DNA of 64,000 nt from contig JAFJTR010000002.1 of assembly GCA_022559985.1 (NCBI GenBank), positions 434,001 through 498,000 on the forward strand, given 5' to 3'. Numbering within the stretch: the first letter of the stretch is position 1; every line of letters begins with the position of its first letter. The position numbers and the translations under genes are program-made. This DNA is from Parastagonospora avenae f. sp. tritici 18332-5 (lineage: Eukaryota > Ascomycota > Dothideomycetes > Pleosporales > Phaeosphaeriaceae). Shown piece after piece: positions 1 through 11,083 of this stretch. The notes under the pieces are model-generated. The model made no database searches, was not told the DNA's origin, and worked only from the letters and a program-made list of their open reading frames with translations.

Positions 1-1323
1 GCACGATTCAGCCGGCGACCTCGTGTCCCGACGTCAGACCGGTGCTAGCAACTGCAGGCAGAGAGGATATCGAAGACTCACAGGCTGGAGTGTGCTAGGA
101 GGCAAAGCCACACACTGCACGCCATGACGAGTGTAACACCTTCCTTTTCCCGGGTAGAGGACCCAGCCAATCAGCGTGTATCTGAGCGGGTATCTGTCAG
201 GGATTACATACGCTAATTCCAGAAGTTGAGCCCATTGCGAGCGTAGCTAGCCACGGACTGCATGCATCCACCTAGGGTTTTGAACCAGCTGGAATACGTT
301 CCCAGAAGCATAAATTCAGCTGTGCACTGTTTCCAAACGGTAAGTAAAAGGTCTCGAAAACGGAGCGCACCCTTACTAGTAATTATAGCCCTTTCCATGT
401 ATTTCCAAGCTAAGCATTCAGCTCAAAGCTTATTTGCAATATACTGCAGTCCGTCACGTACATGTACAAGGTACTTCGCAGCGTCCTGACATCAGATTGT
501 CCATTCAAGAGCCTAAATGTGTACGTAATATGCAGAACTAATCGTCCTGTGACACTGATCATGTTTTCTCATAGGTCCACCCGCAGTATAGTTACCACCG
601 ATGCCACCGGTGTAGCCTTGAGACCTCTGTTTTCCAAGCTCACATGCCGACCCATGTATCTCCTCTGTTTTCCAAAATGACGGCGCAAGACCTGAAGGGA
701 ATCATAGAAATGTTGTTCTCGTGATTACGCCATGCGTTGCATATCGGAAGGGACCGTTCCGTGATCGATCCATCTGAGCTTAGTTCATGACGGGAGCAGA
801 ATCGTCTCCCAGATGTACGACTTCCGCGGAGAGTTTTGTGCGCGCCTGGTCTACACCAGGTTGTTTAGCGAGTATACGAGTGGATCGGCAGTGTTACTAG
901 TTATCGTGTCAGAGCGTCCAATTATCGTGTGGCGCCTCATGTTCCCAATGCGCCATGCCACGTCGCATAAGACTGTTCTCGACGTTCCAGGGTAAGCGGA
1001 CGCTGCTCGGGTGTATAATTGAATGCGTACGGACACGGCGCGCTCCATGCGGGCGTCTAAAAAAAGCGACTGCGATCACAGCGCATTAAGCAAGTGGGTC
1101 ATATGACCTGAGTATAGACATAAACTTTGGAGAATCAATGATCCTTGTTGAATAGACCGCAGGAAATCTTGATTATTGATGATGTAGACCTATCCCTCTG
1201 CACCATCATCTATGGGCGCAGTATGTCAGACAGCCTGCTATTCAGCATATGATCAAATTGTCTTGTGCGCCATATCGCGCAGCTCCATTCGGAAGTGCCT
1301 CGCTGGAGTGGGATGGTATGCGG
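1..1323. other. Left-edge stretch with no recognised gene
   Basis: No reading frame here shows recognisable domains, a signal peptide or paired splice sites that would join the short open stretches (all under 100 codons). The right end is the downstream flank of MET2, which ends at 1324. I see no tRNA-like cloverleaf, long repeat or transposon terminus. Confidence 0.5.
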
Positions 1324-3156
1324 TCACCAAGCGGTGATGTCGTCGACTTCGGCCTCGCCGAATGTGCTGGTTTTGGTCGCTGTCAAGCTAGATTCCGACG
1401 TGACAGTGTCAGAGACAGGACTCCTGTTCGTAATGTCAGGCAAGACCTCCTTCAAGAACGTAGTCAAGTGTTTATTGACTTGTTCAAACTCGAGCAGGAA
1501 AGCATCATGGCCATCCGGTGAGTCAATTGTCTTCAACGTTGCGTTCGGAATATGAGCTGCGAGCTCTTGCTGCTCCGCAAATGTGAAGAGCCCATCAGAT
1601 TGAATGCCCAACACGAGTGTGGGTTGCTCGATGAGAGAGAGTGCATGATGGAGCGCAGACACTGGGTCCAAGGACTCTGAATCTTGACCCTCAGGGTAGC
1701 GATACCGCGAGACATCATGCGTGTCTAGCTTGCGTGTGATCGCAATGTAGCAGTTGGCATCGAAGCGTCTGATGAATTTCTCTCCCTGGTAGCGTAGATA
1801 TGATTGCGCGGAGAAATAATGAGGCGCTAGTCGCTTGGCTGAAGGCGTAATTTTGCTGGTCCCCTGTGCTTTGGTCTGGGTATGAGGAGGTGTTGAGGGA
1901 TTCGAGGCATCATGAAACTCGAGGTCGGCCTGCGCTGCTGCAGCTGACGTACCAAGACTTGCCAATGTAGCACTGCTATTCGATCTGGATGTTGCTCGGG
2001 GTGAGCCTGCATGTTTGTGGCCATCGTTATGAATTGCCCAATGCTCATGGGAAGAATTCGACACCATGGAAGGTCGAGGTACTGCGTTGATGCTTTGTTT
2101 CTTGGACAGATCCGGGGTGTTGCGACCAAATCGAGATTCGAATGAGTCACGGCTCCGATAGGTCAGAAGAGCTGACATGCGCGCCGCCCCTAAGCCTGTT
2201 GACGGCGGGTCTTCGAATGCGTAATATCCGTCGTCGTATTTCGGATCACTGTAGATGCTCTGACGCTGCGCCTCACCCCAACTGATTCCCCACGCGCTGT
2301 AACGGGCCGAGGTAGCAATAGGAATGATACACTTCACGTAGTCCTTTCCGAAATAGGCAAACTCGAGGACAAGCATGCCCCCCATGGAGCCGCCAATGAC
2401 GGCTGCGATCTGCTTTACCCCAAGATCATCTAGAACAAGCTTGAAAATGCTATTGAAGTTAGCCTGTAATGCCATATCCCCACCTTCTACCTGTCTGACT
2501 CACTTGACATCGTCTCTGACAGTTGTCAACGGAAATTCGGGCCCGTACAGACCCAAAGAGGCATCGCCATCTTTGGCCGTGACTGGACTCGCACTGCCAT
2601 ACGGACTCCCCAGACTATTCACGCATACGACGAAGAATCTTGAGATGTCAAACGCCTTGCCAGAACCACCCAAAAGGGGTCCCCACCAATCTCCTACGTC
2701 GGCGCTCCCAGTAAGGGCGTGACATATAACCATGGCATTGTCACCACTGGGTGCAAGTGTGCCGTAGGTCTTGTATGCAACGGGTACATTATGTAATACG
2801 CCGCCAGATTCGAGGTCGACTTGAGGGATAACGGCGAAGGATTGATCGGGGATGAGCCCACTGAACGGGTTCTCGGGCTGGGTATATACTCTCCCTGTGC
2901 CCCGGTTAGCCGATACTGGATTCATGACGACCAAGCACAAAAATAATGTCCATTCGAAAGGAATTTGATCGCCATGCACGCAACAATGATGATATACGTG
3001 ACGGTGGACCATATTTGCTTTACCTCAGCGACAATTGCAGCCATAAGAAGGCTTGGGTCGCAATGTTCGTGATTCCAGCGCAAATGTGAAGGGAAACTTA
3101 CTGTACTTCGTCGGCTCGTCGCGTGGCGCTGAGCTGTCAGGTTCTATGCCGTCCAT
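1324..3156 (-). CDS. MET2: Homoserine O-acetyltransferase (MET2), 3 exons
   Basis: Transfers acetyl from acetyl-CoA to L-homoserine, the committed step to methionine in fungi. The alpha/beta-hydrolase fold is clear: an N-terminal NPFSGLIPDQ segment, strands around VAYKTYG and CHALTGSAD, the nucleophile elbow GGSMGG, and a C-terminal DGHDAF with the catalytic His. A Ser/Ala/Thr-rich low-complexity insert (about 2120-1850) sits before the conserved HYFSAQSYLRYQGEKFIRRFD lid region. Intron 2 is 2450-2503 (54 nt, GTGAGT..TAG); splicing there restores RDDVN-IFKLVLDDLGV. Exon 1 is proposed at 3156-3102 (MDGIEPDSS) with a GTAAGT donor at 3101. Its acceptor is unresolved (2916 or 2895, both in phase). 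An ATG at 2927 is an alternative start. The protein is about 523-530 aa. ALG5 diverges across a shared 5' region. Confidence 0.9.
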
Positions 3157-3718
3157 AGCGACAATACTTGAGTGAACTAGGGAGTTGACAGCTTCCTCTG
3201 CAGCTTGCGCGATGGTAATAACAATTCGCCCATAATTCGGGGAGTCATGTGGAGTAGTGTTGATTACAAGTCAAGACCCCCACTAGGTTGTTGCGCGAAC
3301 GCAAACAGTGGGCGTACCGGTAGTGGGGCAAGAGCTAGGCCTAGCTTTGCCTGCTAAATTGCTAAGGCCTTCTTAAAACACCATCACTTTGTACTTCAGT
3401 AACGCTCTTATACAATTAAAGAAAAAGTACATGCTCGATTCTCTCTATAATCTTCACGGATGGCGAACGCTGATAGAAAACAGACCGGAACTACGTTTCA
3501 CCGATTGTCGGAGATTGAAGCTACCCTAGCTACGTCAGCTTCCACGTTGCATCTTCCCCACGCGATTGGCTACTCGACAGCTATCGCCAGCTATCGCCAG
3601 CTTTCACTTTCTATTTCCCTTTGTCGCTTGAAGTCGCGTTGCTTTTAGCGATCTGCTTCGTTTGTCAATGTCTGCAGCTCTCCAGAGGTAGCACGTGTCA
3701 TCCCATGCCTGTTCCGCC
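3157..3718. promoter_or_regulatory. Divergent MET2/ALG5 upstream region
   Basis: A 562-bp head-to-head intergenic region. It contains a 10-bp direct duplication (CAGCTATCGC twice, about 3578-3600), pyrimidine-rich tracts, and one CACGTG palindrome at 3692-3697. CACGTG is the core of the Cbf1/Met4 element that controls sulfur genes in yeasts. Here it lies only about 22 nt before the favoured ALG5 ATG, so a role in MET2 control is speculative. Confidence 0.4.
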
Positions 3719-5078
3719 ATGTCGAACCGCGCCTTTGATACCACCAAGCTAGGCTCGGGCTATGGCTTCGAGTCGCATCCAAAGAAGGCGGTGGAAATGC
3801 CTCCAACTTGGGCGCTAGTGCTTGCGCTTACCTTCTTGCTGGTGGCGATGGGCTTCTGGGTAGGCTCGAGTGTCCTGTGACGCTGTGCATGAGCATTATT
3901 AACGCGAAGTCAACACGTAGATTTATATTGCGCTTAACCTGCTTGCGCCAACGCCCCGAGAACCGCGCCGGTCTGAAAAGCAGTATACAACCGTTCTGCC
4001 CGACGGATCGCGAAGTGCACCCAAAGCGCTCCCATGCTGGCTGGACAAATGGACCGCCGAGAAGGAAGCTGCAAAACGCGAAGCCGCGAAGCAGCCTGGT
4101 ACCAAGACCATTGTGCCACCTGAGATGCCAATTGAAGAAGCAGAGTTGTTTATGAGCGTGGTTGTCCCGGCATACAACGAGGAAGAGCGGTTGGAAGGCA
4201 TGCTGGAAGAGGCGGTGAATTTCTTGGAGAGCGAATATGGCGCGGCGCACGAAGGAGAGAAAGGCGCGGCGAAAGAGAAGGGTTGGGAAATTCTGATTGT
4301 CAGCGACGGAAGCAAGGACAGGACAGTAGACAAGGCCTTGGACTTTGCGAAAGAGCATCAGCTCAGCCAGCACCCGGTGCCGAAGCCCGGCCCGTGGTCG
4401 AATAAAGGAGGCGCGAAAGCATCGCATTCGACACACATACCGCATGGCAGTATCCGCGTCATCACCCTGGAAGAAAATCGAGGCAAAGGCGGTGCAGTGA
4501 CGCATGGAATGAGGCATGTTCGTGGGCAGTACATTGTCTTCGCCGATGCGGACGGGGCTAGTCGATTTGATGATCTAGGCAAGATGGTTGAAGGATGTAG
4601 GAAAGTTGAGGACAAGTATGGACGCGGTGTTGCCATTGGCAGCAGGGCCCATCTTGTCGGTAGTGAAGCTGTTGTAAAGGTACGGCCACTGCTAACATCA
4701 TTTCATGAAGGGACCTCTACTGACCTCCACTAGCGCTCAAAGCTTCGCAACTTCCTCATGCACTCTTTCCACATTCTCCTTCGCGTCATGACACCGCCCG
4801 CGACTGCTCGTATAAAAGACACACAGTGTGGCTTCAAGCTCTTCTCGCGACCCACGCTCCCATATATCATCCCATACATGCATTCCGAAGGCTGGATATT
4901 TGATGTCGAAATGCTCATGCTTGCCGAGAGTGCTGACATCGCTATGGCCGAAGTCGCGATTGGCTGGAAAGAGGTCATGGGCAGCAAGCTGAATGTTGTC
5001 TGGGACAGCATCGGTATGGCGTGGGGCTTGGCCTTGTTGCGGGCATGTTGGTTATTGGGTATATACAAGCGAGATTAG
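3719..5078 (+). CDS. ALG5: Dolichyl-phosphate beta-glucosyltransferase (ALG5), 3 exons
   Basis: Makes dolichyl-phosphate-glucose from UDP-glucose and dolichyl phosphate on the ER membrane, the donor for terminal glucosylation of the N-glycan precursor. Exons are 3719-3859, 3921-4679 and 4734-5078; introns of 61 and 54 nt. Splicing joins the N-terminal membrane segment (LALTFLLVAMGFW + IYIALNLLAPTPRE), recreating the family's short cytosolic linker. The GT2 domain follows: VVVPAYNEEERL, VSDGSKDRT, GKGGAVTHGM, the metal-binding FADADGASR, then SRAHLVGSEAVVK-RSKLRNF across the second junction. Predicted length 414 aa. An in-frame ATG at 3695 would add eight residues. The gene ends 64 bp from the convergent kelch gene. 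Confidence 0.93.
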
Positions 5079-5142
5079 AGCACAGGACAAGACATACAAT
5101 GCATTTATAGACCACGATGTGCCTTTGACGTGCCTGGACGAT

Positions 5143-6485
5143 CTAGGAAAATTTCACAATCCACCCATCACCAATCCTCTGACCCTTTGCATCCACGCCA
5201 CCCCAGAACACTACACTGTGGCCATTTTCCATGACATCCGCTCCAAAGAATGCTCTTGGTCCAGGATGAAGTTTTCCGTCTTCTTCCCTGAGTTGCTTCT
5301 CAGATGGCAGCTGCACGACGGCCTCAGCCCAAGCGAGATGACCGGTCTCAGCGCCAATAGCGTTTCGAATGGCATCCTTAATCTTTGCCGGCTTGATGGC
5401 ATTCTTCAACGACCATGCTGGTTTCGCGTCTACGTCGCTTGAGGGAATCTGTAGAGCCCAAGTGTCGCTGAATTGCGTGAGATCTTCTTTATCTTTTACT
5501 TCATCCATCGTTGATGATTCCGTCTTGGAAGGCAGTTCGTCTCTTGCTCCCAGCAAATACGCCATGTAATTCCGTCCCCAGCCAGTGGTGAGTGGGAGGA
5601 AAGCTCCGTCGTGGCGGGCCCTGGGACCAGGCGCTAGCGGGTTTGCTGGAAACGTGAATGAGTCCCAGGTCATCTCTTCAATGGGTGTTGAAAATCCGAG
5701 ATGGTGCAGTTGGCCACTAACGGAGTCCTTTGCTGAGATGAGGTACAGTTGACCATTCGCCAGTGCTGCATTCGTGGTTGCCACTGGTGCGGTGGGTAGC
5801 TGCGTCCAGGCCTTGGAAGCAACGTCAAATTTCCAAAGATCTGATGCAGCATCTCCAGTCGAGTCTACTCCACCGTATAGGACTATGCTTCCATCATGAT
5901 CGAAAAGTCTTGCATTTCGACGCGGACCTGGTGCACTGTCTGTCTTGGAGGCCGATAGCAAGTCCCAAGCCTTTCGCTCGGGGTTGAACAACCACAACGA
6001 CGAGCTTTCGTCTATGAGATCATTCTTATCATTGCTACCACCGTATATGGCAATATTGCCATAGAATGCGCACGCCGCATGATTGGTTCGTGAGACAGGA
6101 ACTTCTCCACCCTCGTTGGTGGACAATGCAGGTATCAGCCCGTAATCCATGTCTGGCTTTCCAGTATGCTCAATCGTGACTGCATGCATATCGTTGCTGG
6201 CAAGCAAGTTTTCAGCGGTAGTGCCGCCGAAAACATAAGCTTTGTTGTTGACTATCGTCAATGTGTGATGTGATCGCGCTAGTGAACGCCTAATGTTGTC
6301 AGTCTGGCAACTTACCATTTTAATCACACGCACTTTGTGTGGTCATCAGATGCTGTAGCAATGCGCGTGAAGGTAGCCTTCAGCGGTAAGGTCGGCTTCG
6401 ACACAAGATATGCTGCGTAGCCAGCTTGAGCGCCATGTTCAATAACCTCTGAGGCAAGATACGCTCCTGCTGCGATTTCTGCCAT
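5143..6485 (-). CDS. Kelch-repeat beta-propeller protein, 2 exons
   Basis: Repeated kelch signatures are visible: HHTLTIVNNKAYVFGG, NHAACAFYGNIAIYGG, RRNARLFDHDGSIVLYGG and RAFFGADVMENGHSVVFWGG, with WKFD/LWLFNP blade strands between them. These predict a galactose-oxidase-type beta-propeller. No catalytic Cys-Tyr/copper site is evident, so it is probably a binding or scaffold protein of unknown partner. The start chosen (MAEIAAGAYLAS) opens a short helical segment; an upstream in-frame ATG at 6656 exists. The intron is 6290-6333 (44 nt, GTGCGT..TAG), joining HTK to RSLARSHHT in phase and removing a TGA. It lies 64 bp tail-to-tail with ALG5 and downstream of the CoA-transferase on the same strand. 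About 432 aa. Confidence 0.82.
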
Positions 6486-6702
6486 GATTGGTACGAGAGA
6501 GGAAGTGACTCGGGCCGATGGAAAGTCTGGGTAGAAAGGTTTGTTAGTGTTGTAGCGACAATGGCCAGCTAATGAGGGGCGAACGACTTTTGTGGTAGGA
6601 GCGCGTGCGGTATGTATGACGTAACTTGGCTGTTGATTTAAAATGTGTGTTACCAACCTCGAGACACAACAACCACGACTTCACAATGCATTTCCATTGA
6701 AT

Positions 6703-8133
6703 CTACAGCCACAGAGCTTGGTCGGCCCCAAGCGGCTTAGGCATCTCATCCCACCCTACCTTAGCACCGGCAATTCTGGCTGCATGTCGAACTGCACACA
6801 ATTCCCCAAAGCCTGTCTGCCTTGTTTCGAGATATTGGGCGACATCTTCTGGTTTCCTAAAGTCCTTCCTCTCGAATCCGCTCTTGTCTGAGAATTGGCC
6901 TAACGAACGAAGATACTTCATTACCCCCGCCAAAGAAGTCGTTACCTCGTACGCGCCGCCGTTGATTGCGCGTTTGTGTAGGGTCGCGATAATGCCAGTC
7001 GCTAGGAGATACCCAGCGCCGTGATCAAGTGCCTGGCATGGCAACACACGAACTGCCTCGCCTGTATCATGCTGTCTGGCGTCTTCGACATTGATACCAG
7101 AGCATGTTTGCACAAGTGAATCAAAGCCACGGCGCTGCGACCAAGGCCCATCTGACCCGTAGGCGTTTAAACTCGCGATGATCAAATTGGGATTGAGTTG
7201 AAGAAGCTCTGTAATAGAGAGGCCCTGCGCGCCTAAGCTTCCAGGACGGTAGCTCTGGATGAAGACGTCTGCGGTACGCAAGAGTTCGAGCAGTTTTCTC
7301 TTCTCTTCAGGTCTTTTGATATCCAATTGAACTGTGCGCTTCCCTCTTGACAGGTCGATGTCCAAATCAGGCAGATTTGGGAGTGTCGGAGATGTTATCC
7401 AAATTACGTCGGCTCCGTGTGCTGCTAGAGTTTTGCCTGCAACTGGAGCAGCTATTACGCGGCTCATCTCAACGACGCGGACACCCTGAAGACATCTATC
7501 GCTGGAAGTCGTACACCTCTGCGGCAGATAGGGTTTCGAGTGTGCTACCTGATTGATTGCGACAGGGAAGTCTGCAAGGGCTTTCGCTTGTGGCAAAGCG
7601 TCCCATTCTTCGAAGGAGCGCAATGCAGCTACAACTGCACCTCCTTGTGCAGCTTCTTCTTCGAGCTGAGTTGAGTTCCACTTCAGCACCTTTTTCGCTA
7701 CTTCTTCTCTCGAAGCGCTAGAATGAAGGCCCAGTATTCGTAAGGCACTCTCGCGATGATTAGGGAACGAATCATGCATTCGTATATACCCGTCCGCAGT
7801 TTTATGCAAGCCGCCGATGGTACCCCAACTGGAAGGGGCGGGTTTGCCATTGAGTAAGTAGAGTCGCTCGGACTTGAACTCCACACAAGCATGCTCTGCT
7901 TCTACAGTTACCCTCGGTACTGTACACTGCTGACAATATGATTGGAAAAGAGCCGCTGCAAGCGCCGAGAGGGCGATGGTGCTCTGGGCAAGATGCTCTA
8001 CTTTGAAGGATGATGGGTAACACCCTGCATCGTCGGAAATATCAAGAGCATCTAAAGCAGTACCAGGAAGGCCGAGGATATCGGTCCAAATGTGCGCAAT
8101 AGAGTTCTTGGGCGTGAAATAAGACCGGTCCAT
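6703..8133 (-). CDS. Family III (CaiB/BaiF) CoA-transferase
   Basis: Single-exon protein of about 476 aa. The second half carries the family III fold: GVRVVEMSRVIAAPVAGKTLAAHGAD, then RGKRTVQLDIKRPEEKRKLLELL, YRPGSLGAQGLS, and GSDGPWSQRRGFDSLVQTCSG, in which the Asp after GF is at the usual acyl-anhydride-forming position. The N-terminal part (AHIWTDILGLP.., SSFKVEHLAQSTIALSALAAAL) matches the two-lobed fungal relatives. Substrates in the family include formyl-, carnitine- and 2-methylacyl-CoAs; this one cannot be assigned. I prefer the ATG at 8133 (MDRSYFTPKN) over 8226 because the extra 31 residues look non-conserved; this is a judgement. Only about 217 bp separates its stop from the kelch ATG downstream. 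Confidence 0.88.
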   Translation of the reverse strand: MDRSYFTPKNSIAHIWTDILGLPGTALDALDISDDAGCYPSSFKVEHLAQSTIALSALAAALFQSYCQQCTVPRVTVEAEHACVEFKSERLYLLNGKPAPSSWGTIGGLHKTADGYIRMHDSFPNHRESALRILGLHSSASREEVAKKVLKWNSTQLEEEAAQGGAVVAALRSFEEWDALPQAKALADFPVAINQVAHSKPYLPQRCTTSSDRCLQGVRVVEMSRVIAAPVAGKTLAAHGADVIWITSPTLPNLPDLDIDLSRGKRTVQLDIKRPEEKRKLLELLRTADVFIQSYRPGSLGAQGLSITELLQLNPNLIIASLNAYGSDGPWSQRRGFDSLVQTCSGINVEDARQHDTGEAVRVLPCQALDHGAGYLLATGIIATLHKRAINGGAYEVTTSLAGVMKYLRSLGQFSDKSGFERKDFRKPEDVAQYLETRQTGFGELCAVRHAARIAGAKVGWDEMPKPLGADQALWL

Positions 8134-8992
8134 AATCCTACTCTTGATTGGATTTGCTAAAAGATTGGAGTTGGGCTTCGGAGTGTCTAGTATACTGATG
8201 GGGTGGGGTAGCCGATTCTGGCACATCTTTCAGGTGACCGGGATGCCGTAATCGGAACGCCGATGAATGGCCCTAACGTAAGTGCTTAGCTGGAAGGATT
8301 GAGGCTTCACTTCTAGCACGCGGAAAGCGTCGGTTAGATAGCTTGTGTCTACTTCATCTAGTCCGCCGGCTTAGCTGCGCATGCGAAATGCGTTAAAAAG
8401 GGCGATGGAAAAGGTCTACCATTTGACACTCTCGCGATGAAAAGCCGTGATTTAAGGGGACTTTCGCGTGGGACCTTGTGCTGCAGTGAAAGTACGGCAT
8501 GGGATTTTACGGCATTAAAGTCCACGACAGGAGCTCACGACGAAGATGGAAAGCACTGTCACAACCTTTTCGAGGTTCTCGTTGATCGGATGGCCGCTTT
8601 TGTTGTTACACCACATGCACTCGATTTAGTGAATAAGTTTCCTCGTGTGAACCCTGGACTTACTCGATGCGCTCTTCCTGATGCCAATTTATGTGAATTA
8701 CTGAAGCATCATTGAACAGATATGTCTCCTTGACCTAGTACCCAACGTTCTGTCATTGTGGGTCTGGCATCGAAGTGGTCGGTGATAAATTGGTAGTACG
8801 TGGCTCTATGCTGTAGGGCATTCACTGAATTCGGGTCACCTATTTCCACTTCAATATAACGGCAACCTTGGTCGACCCCCAGCCTCTCTCACATGCAGAA
8901 TTCATATCAAAAGGCTCTCTAGCATCGCCATTCTGCGCCTCAGACACAGGTGTCGGAGACTCTTCCTACAGAAATCGCTCTCCTACAGATTG
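8134..8992. other. Intergenic region upstream of the CoA-transferase
   Basis: About 860 bp with no convincing gene. A 92-codon open stretch (8437-8715, +) has no recognisable motif, signal peptide or flanking splice logic. The region presumably contains the CoA-transferase promoter. Confidence 0.4.
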
Positions 8993-9460
8993 ATGACTTT
9001 AGCCCCTCATCGCAGCACACACGCGGAAGAGATGTAAGTTGCACCTGCCTTTCCCATAAAGCATAAACGATTAACATCATGTAGTGCACGGCGATACGCG
9101 CATTATCTTCAAACAGGTCGCCAAAACCCACGTACAGACACGTTAGGTGTACGCACAAACCCGTCAGCCACGCTCACCAACAGGCACTTATCGGTCCACA
9201 AGTCTATGTACGGCCAGAAGCCGACCGTTAGGCTCTTATGTGAGAAATGGCTCGATGGGGTCGTCGAAGCGATGAACAACGGCGAGCTCGAGCACCCACC
9301 GCCTGCTCCGTGGGATCTTGAGGCACGTACAGAGGAAATTATGGTCAACTCGGAAGACCGCCCCGCGGATGAGTGGGACAATATAGTTCGTCGGAACGGG
9401 GTCAGACATCGTGATCGAAGGACCCACAGAGATGCATGGGGCAACGCAAGCGAAAGATGA
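8993..9460 (+). CDS. Possible small spliced gene, hypothetical protein (138 aa)
   Basis: I do not recognise a family. The support is structural. A GTAAGT donor at 9034 and a TAG acceptor ending at 9084 flank a 51-nt interval with a TTAAC branch-like site. Exons 8993-9033 and 9085-9460 join in matching phase (two bases plus one) to give an open 138-codon frame from an ATG (MTLAPHRSTHAEE) to a TGA. The C-terminal half is acidic then Arg-rich (WLDGVVEAMNNGELE, RRNGVRHRDRRTHRD), and no signal peptide is evident. It could be a chance open frame or an untranslated RNA with a real intron. Confidence 0.33.
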
Positions 9461-9612
9461 GGCGGGAATTGAAAAGAGAACATCATGTCTATAATATGTA
9501 CAAGGAGCCAATAAAATGGCCAGAAAGCTTCATCGAGAAATGTACATAGGCGTATCATAAGTCCGGGTTCTAACCATCCATGCTCATACGTTTCTACTTC
9601 TGCCCGATTCCA

Positions 9613-10356
9613 TCACAAGTTGCCTTCGCCCACGCATCGCTTCAACGGGAAGGTGTCACCGACGCATAGGCTGATGACTCCGTCAACCCACTCCATGGCG
9701 TCAAACCTCTTGGTGTCGAATGAATCAGCTTGATAAGGCGTCAAGGTGCCGTCACCACCAATGCTGCCCGTCCAGACATTGCCACTAGCACGGTTCGTCC
9801 AGGGGTTGCTGACAAAAGCACCGTATTTTCCCTCGGGCACATCCGCTCGGAACAACTGACTCTGTTCACTTGTCCACGAGTGGGTGTAGTCGATACTCAT
9901 CGAGGCACTGAGAAACTTTTCGACGAGTGTGAAGTCAACGCCGGTGCCAACCGAGATCGAATTGCCGATTGAGTACCCCGAAGAGACGGAGATTGATGTG
10001 GGTGCGCCTTTGACGACTTGACTCATTTGTACGTCCCATCCCAAAAAGCGAGAGTTCGGGTTGGGGATGATGATCGAGTCATCGCGCTTGCGTAGCTTTG
10101 ACAAGGGTGCAGCTGCTTGCTTGCCAGTGTAGGTGATGAGATTGTCTTCGAGATGACTGGGCTTTGGTGGTGCAGTGACAGCGTTGCGTGCGTCTTCTAG
10201 TTCCTTCAATTCGGAGCGCTTCATCAACGAGAGACGCCCGTTTCCAAAAAGGATGACATCGTCGAGGCCGACTACGACGGGAGCTGGGGCGGCTGATACA
10301 CACGCGAGGCCTGAGGCAATAATCAAAGCCTGAGCTGCTTGAGTTGAAAAAAGCAT
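9613..10356 (-). CDS. Secreted Celp0028-like protein, candidate effector (247 aa)
   Basis: The N-terminus MLFSTQAAQALIIASGLACVSAAPAP is a classical signal peptide. Next comes a propeptide-like segment with the VGLDDVILFGNGRLSLMKR block, a dibasic KLRKRDD that fits a Kex2 site near residue 90, and a beta-rich C-terminal domain (RFLGWDVQMSQVVKGAPTSI, GAFVSNPWTNRASGNVW, VISLCVGDTFPLKRCVG). From memory this resembles the fungal family annotated 'Celp0028 effector-like', known from Colletotrichum and Dothideomycetes; the molecular role is not established. Two Cys near the C-terminus may form a disulfide. It is intronless and faces the next small secreted protein gene across 727 bp. Confidence 0.85.
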   Translation of the reverse strand: MLFSTQAAQALIIASGLACVSAAPAPVVVGLDDVILFGNGRLSLMKRSELKELEDARNAVTAPPKPSHLEDNLITYTGKQAAAPLSKLRKRDDSIIIPNPNSRFLGWDVQMSQVVKGAPTSISVSSGYSIGNSISVGTGVDFTLVEKFLSASMSIDYTHSWTSEQSQLFRADVPEGKYGAFVSNPWTNRASGNVWTGSIGGDGTLTPYQADSFDTKRFDAMEWVDGVISLCVGDTFPLKRCVGEGNL

Positions 10357-11083
10357 GGTGATTGTGAAAAAAGTGATGAGGCGACTTGGTAGAGACTGTA
10401 AAGATGTGATCTGAGGGATGATATCGATGAAAGTGCTATGGAACCGCAGTTGATATACAACATTGAAGACCCGCCATCTCCAAAGGATACTCTAGGATTA
10501 GGGGAGGATTGAGGTCGGTCCGATGGGCACACGTGAAAAGGCAGCTTGTACCTGCCAAGGGTTATCGTGAGCACGTTGTCGAACGTGAATGGCTGAACAA
10601 GCATGTGGAAATTAAGAGTGTTGGTCTGGGTAAGCTTTCTTTATGCGAAACGTCCACGCATAGAGCACCTTACTCGTGCATGAGTGTAAAAACAAAGATA
10701 GGCTAAAACGACTTATCGGGCCGTTGCGCATGACAACCGTTGCAGATTTGGATGCACTCGCTAGCGATGCTGATTTGCTCAACGGAAAACGGTAGTATCC
10801 ATATTCGCCAAGATGGTGTTTCAGGAGACTGTGATGTTCGCCACATTTAGCCCGAAGTCGTGGCGAGGGAGCTTCCGTACGAACATCCTAATTTGGTACT
10901 ACTGGAGCACACTAGAAGGTCATTCTAGAAGGGGTCATTTGAGCGACTCAAATATCAAGGCAAGCCAGCACTATCAATATCTTCACCCTCCAACTGCAGT
11001 GACTCTCATTCACTACGACCAGACCTTCACTTCAAATTGCTTTGCACCAAGTCTTTCCTCGACAACACGACGATATCATCACC
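10357..11083. promoter_or_regulatory. Shared 5' region of two head-to-head secreted-protein genes
   Basis: 727 bp between the start codons of the Celp0028-like gene (minus) and the six-cysteine protein gene (plus). No other reading frame here is convincing. The position makes it a candidate bidirectional promoter. I see no well-defined transcription-factor palindrome. Confidence 0.4.

Noticed and set aside
3828..4517. 229-codon minus-strand frame overlapping ALG5
   Set aside because: Antisense of a strongly recognised glycosyltransferase; no domain of its own.
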